Part shown: one piece after another, positions 5,851 to 7,534 of the stretch
Layout of the letters: each line of letters starts with the position of its first letter
Numbering within the stretch: position 1 is the stretch's first letter
Source: Lachnospiraceae bacterium
GTDB taxonomy: Bacteria; Bacillota; Clostridia; Lachnospirales; Lachnospiraceae
Direction: 5' to 3'
Length of the DNA: 7,534 bases
NCBI GenBank assembly: GCA_017477005.1
Contig: JAFUXY010000494.1
Coordinates: 1-7,534 of the forward strand
The notes under the pieces: generated by a model
Told to the model about the DNA's origin: nothing
The model's input: only the letters and a program-made list of their open reading frames with translations
Database searches by the model: none
Made by a program: the position numbers and the translations under genes

Positions 5851-6351
5851 ATGAGCGGTTTCAGGTTGTATCATATATCAGAGCAATATATAGCCTATCT
5901 CAACTCTATTGATAATAGAGTCCAATGGAACAAGGGGATGAAAAGACCATATGTGGGGATCGTTCTGTCTTTGAATGGCCTGAACTATTACGTTCCGTTG
6001 GAATCACCAAAACCAGGGCATGCCAAACTAAAAAGCGGCAGTGTTATAATAAAGATAGACGGAGGAAGGTTGGGAATTATGGGTTTCAATAATATGATTC
6101 CCGTGCCGCCCGAGTGTCTAATATATTTTGATATTTCAAAGGTAGAAGACGAGAAGTATAAAATGTTGCTGTATAATCAGCTTGAATTTTGTAACAAGAA
6201 CCGGGATGTAATAACCCGGAGAGCAGAATCTGTATACCGGAAAACGACAAGCAAGAATATTCCGTATTATAACGACATCTGCTGTAATTTTAAGAAACTG
6301 GAAAGAAAGTCTAGAAAGTACGATCCGAACTGGAAAAGAGATAGAAGATAG
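5851..6351 (+). CDS. toxN: Type III toxin-antitoxin toxin, ToxN/AbiQ family endoribonuclease
   Basis: This encodes a 166-residue protein that I recognise as ToxN/AbiQ-like. Landmarks in family order are FRLYHISEQYIAYLNSIDNRV (4-24), PYVGIVLSLNGLNYYVPL (33-50), the SPKPGH segment (52-57) and GRLGIMGFNNMIPVP (72-86). They continue with YKMLLYNQLEFCNKNRD (103-119) and CCNFKKLE (144-151). S52 and K54 lie where the active-site Ser/Thr and Lys of the family fall. Length fits (about 165-175). Family members are RNases that cut A-rich sites in mRNA and in their own antitoxin RNA, and several abort phage infection. AGGAG (5840-5844) lies 6 bases before ATG 5851 and directly after the terminator. The basic tail (KLERKSRKYDPNWKRDRR) is a possible RNA contact. 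No strong terminator follows, only a weak GAAAG/CTTTC inverted repeat near 6350-6376. The gene looks intact. Confidence 0.93.
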   Translation: MSGFRLYHISEQYIAYLNSIDNRVQWNKGMKRPYVGIVLSLNGLNYYVPLESPKPGHAKLKSGSVIIKIDGGRLGIMGFNNMIPVPPECLIYFDISKVEDEKYKMLLYNQLEFCNKNRDVITRRAESVYRKTTSKNIPYYNDICCNFKKLERKSRKYDPNWKRDRR

Positions 6352-6376
6352 AAAGGCATTTCCATATCTGCTTTCC

Positions 6377-6402
6377 TTGACAAATCTCTCGGGGGGTATA
6401 AT
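6377..6402 (+). promoter_or_regulatory. Possible promoter of the secreted-protein gene, with short spacer
   Basis: A perfect TTGACA (6377-6382) and a perfect TATAAT (6397-6402) occur 47 bases before the ATG at 6449, but the spacer is only 14 bp and includes six consecutive G. A 14-bp spacer is normally poor, so this may be a promoter disabled by loss of about 3 bp, or one needing an activator. Confidence 0.45.
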
Positions 6403-6448
6403 GGAAACTGAGTTTTTGCACATTTCATTACACCTGAAAGGAGAGACT

Positions 6449-6820
6449 ATGAGGAAAAAGCAGAGAACAAATGGGGGTCGAATTCGGAAATGGCTGGCGA
6501 AGCCGCTTGCAGTATTGATGGTTGCGTCCGTCCTACCGGGAAATGTATCTTTTGTACGGGGTGCAGAAATATCGGAGCAAGTGGACGCCGATACTATGTA
6601 TGCCGAAAATGAAGCAGCAGACGAAGCAACCTGGGAAGATTCGGGCGTTGTGGAAGCGGAAGAGGAAGCGCAGGAGTCAGAAGAGGTTGCTTCGGATGTG
6701 GTCGAAGAGCCTGAAATAGAGCAGGATGACATTTTTGAAGAAGGGATACGTGCTCAAAGGCTGGTACACGAAGAAATCCGGAGGCACAAAGATTACAGCC
6801 TCGACAAAGATTACCGCTGA
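6449..6820 (+). pseudogene. Surface-protein remnant B, N-terminal part: signal peptide and acidic linker
   Basis: The true start is ATG 6449, with AGGAGA (6439-6444) 4 bases before it; an upstream TTG at 6377 lies in the promoter region. The product begins with a clear Sec signal peptide: a basic stretch (MRKKQRTNGGRIRKW), a hydrophobic core (LAVLMVASVLPGNVSFV, 20-36), and a likely cleavage after residues RGA (37-39). A strongly acidic Glu/Asp/Ala-rich linker follows (40-98), typical of the region before the repeats in large secreted proteins. From about residue 97 the frame is no longer protein-like, because the downstream B-repeat remnant is in the +1 frame from about 6732-6740 on. The in-frame stop is TGA 6818-6820. 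A short secreted peptide could still be made, but it would lack any functional domain. It lies 97 bases after toxN. Confidence 0.78.
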
Positions 6821-6911
6821 CCAATCCTTCTACGCGCAGTACACGAAGGTGTCTGTATCCAAGCCGTCGATCAAGAAGGTGACTGCAAAGAAGACCACGA
6901 CAACGAAATAA
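6726..6911 (+). pseudogene. Surface-protein remnant B, C-terminal part: half B-repeat and truncated Fn3 tail
   Basis: From about 6738 this frame encodes KKGYVLKGWYTKKSGGTKIT, then TADQSFYAQYTKVSVSKPSI, the second half of a Listeria-Bacteroides repeat with its GW core and closing YAQY. The start of an Fn3 domain (VSVSKPSIKKVTAKK) jumps directly to the terminal TTTTK and TAA. The body of the Fn3 is missing. The jump falls at GTGACTGCAAAGAAG, which closely resembles GTGAGTGGAAAGAAG at the end of remnant A, so a deletion between short similar sequences is likely. The ATG at 6726 is in the linker codons of the other frame and has no ribosome binding site. Translation would need a frameshift from the gene starting at 6449. 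Confidence 0.75.
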
Positions 6912-6955
6912 AAACCACTAAAAAAGTAGATCAAAGAGAAGCAATGCTACAAATC
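6879..6955 (+). repeat. Direct repeat copy 2: shared 3' end of surface-protein genes plus downstream block
   Basis: This is the counterpart of 5518-5593. It includes the identical 25 bases to the stop codon (6887-6911) and the 28-base block 6928-6955 with one difference. The two copies are in direct orientation about 1.36 kb apart and bracket the type III toxin-antitoxin locus and the 5' part of remnant B. Confidence 0.85.
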
Positions 6956-6964
6956 ACGGAAACA

Positions 6965-6993
6965 TTGCATTTCAGCGCAAAGTCGTGTAAAAT
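6965..6993 (+). promoter_or_regulatory. Candidate promoter of the HD-domain membrane protein gene
   Basis: TTGCAT (6965-6970) and TAAAAT (6988-6993) are 17 bp apart. The start point would be near 7000, about 34 bases before ATG 7034. The -10 lies 33 bases after the end of the shared block (6955), against 32 in the antitoxin promoter, which is otherwise different in sequence. Confidence 0.55.
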
Positions 6994-7033
6994 CGGGATG
7001 GTTTTGAAGGAATGACAGTATTAGGAGTTTTTT

Positions 7034-7534
7034 ATGCAGCACCTGATTCCCATCATGATCATCGTCGGCGCTATACTCATGATCACGAATATCATACGAT
7101 TTGTGCAATTTATCGGCAATTCAAAGGATGTGCTTTCCGCTGGGGTGACGCTCGATCGCATCTGGGAAATCACATCCCTTTGTTTGCTGATTTTTTTCTT
7201 GATTGGATATTTGCTCGTGGCCATATTGGGGCATCCGGATCTGGTGACGGCGGGGATATTGTTCGGCGGCAGCATCTTTGTCTCCATTGTTTTGACGCTG
7301 ATGTTTCGGCTGATTCGTACGGTCAAGGACAACTGCCTGAATATCGCGGAAACGCTGATCGGCGTGATCGATGCGAGGGATCCAAATCTCAAAGGACATA
7401 GCCGCTATGTGCGAAACCTGACCATGCTGCTCTACGAAAACCTTCCTGCCAGCAAGAGATCCGAGATCAATCCGATCAGTCTGGAGTTCGCCGCATTGAT
7501 GCACGATGTGGGCAAGCTCGGCATCCCCGAAGAG
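7034..7534 (+). CDS. Membrane-anchored HD-GYP-type phosphohydrolase (3' end outside window)
   Basis: The frame is open from ATG 7034 to the window edge (167 codons). AGGAG (7023-7027) lies 6 bases before the start. The N-terminal part has about three membrane segments (roughly 4-22, 46-66, 72-92), followed by a short helix. The cytosolic part is the beginning of an HD domain: ETLIGVIDARDPNLKGHSRY (106-125), then LEFAALMHDVGKLGIPEE (150-167) with the metal-binding pair H157-D158. The wording of these motifs (ARD...GHS.Y, HDVGKLGIP) is that of HD-GYP proteins, which commonly hydrolyse cyclic di-GMP, but the GYP motif would lie beyond the edge and cannot be checked. The GC-richer sequence resembles the YitT end of the window, so the gene is probably a stable neighbour of the accessory region. 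Confidence 0.87.
   Translation, partial: MQHLIPIMIIVGAILMITNIIRFVQFIGNSKDVLSAGVTLDRIWEITSLCLLIFFLIGYLLVAILGHPDLVTAGILFGGSIFVSIVLTLMFRLIRTVKDNCLNIAETLIGVIDARDPNLKGHSRYVRNLTMLLYENLPASKRSEINPISLEFAALMHDVGKLGIPEE

Noticed and set aside
5569..5874. Minus-strand frame across the antitoxin repeats
   Set aside because: Its repeated residues simply reflect the 36-nt units read antisense, and it has no ribosome binding site.
6136..6732. Minus-strand 198-codon frame with a Ser-rich start
   Set aside because: It lies antisense to toxN and to the signal-peptide gene. The Ser/Ala-rich run is the complement of the acidic linker codons.
7012..7401. Plus-strand His/Arg-rich frame at the right end
   Set aside because: It is a shadow of the HD-domain membrane protein, whose frame has the AGGAG site, membrane segments and HD motif.

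Overview
The window looks like an accessory region of a Gram-positive, Firmicutes-type anaerobe, most likely of the Clostridia. The signs are moderate GC, strong AGGAG-type ribosome binding sites, sigma-A-like promoters, and secreted proteins built from Listeria-Bacteroides (InlB B-like) repeats and fibronectin type III domains. The exact genus cannot be read from the sequence.

Layout from left to right. (1) 1-1229: the end of an OmpR/PhoB-type response regulator and a complete YitT-family membrane protein, GC-richer and core-like. (2) 1230-2159: a more AT-rich stretch with one unrecognised short ORF, then a complete type II toxin-antitoxin operon (RelB/DinJ antitoxin plus YafQ toxin). Its promoter contains a perfect 12-bp inverted repeat that is the likely autoregulatory operator. 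(3) 2214-4287, minus strand: a GIY-YIG/DUF4357 protein and an AAA_14/DUF4143 ATPase, each with its own candidate promoter. (4) 4288-4556: mostly non-coding, with an intrinsic terminator at 4521-4546. (5) 4557-5550: a decayed surface-protein gene (B-repeats plus Fn3) with no 5' end and a +1 frameshift. (6) 5602-6351: a complete type III toxin-antitoxin locus of the ToxIN/AbiQ kind. (7) 6449-6911: a second decayed surface-protein gene, with signal peptide and acidic linker followed out of frame by a repeat remnant. (8) 7034-7534: the start of an HD-GYP-type membrane protein that runs off the right edge.

The most interesting element is the type III system. A near-consensus promoter (TTTACA, 17 bp, TATAAT) drives an RNA of about 200 nt. 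The RNA contains tandem units: two of exactly 36 nt and one diverged unit of 43 nt. It ends in a strong intrinsic terminator, followed at once by a ribosome binding site and a ToxN-like endoribonuclease gene. Each unit can fold as an H-type pseudoknot: a hairpin whose C-rich loop pairs with a downstream G-run. Base-pair changes between units are compensatory (pair 11-20 is A-U, C-G and U-A in the three units; pair 18-29 is C-G, U-A and C-G), which supports the fold from this single sequence. In this family the RNA repeats are the antitoxin. They bind and inhibit the toxin, and part of the transcription reads through the terminator to express it.

The type III locus lies between two related 3' gene ends. 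These share a near-identical tail (5518-5593 and 6879-6955), and each is followed at the same spacing by a promoter-like element. Together with the two toxin-antitoxin systems, the nuclease-like protein and the broken adhesin genes, this suggests a recombination-prone island between more stable neighbours.
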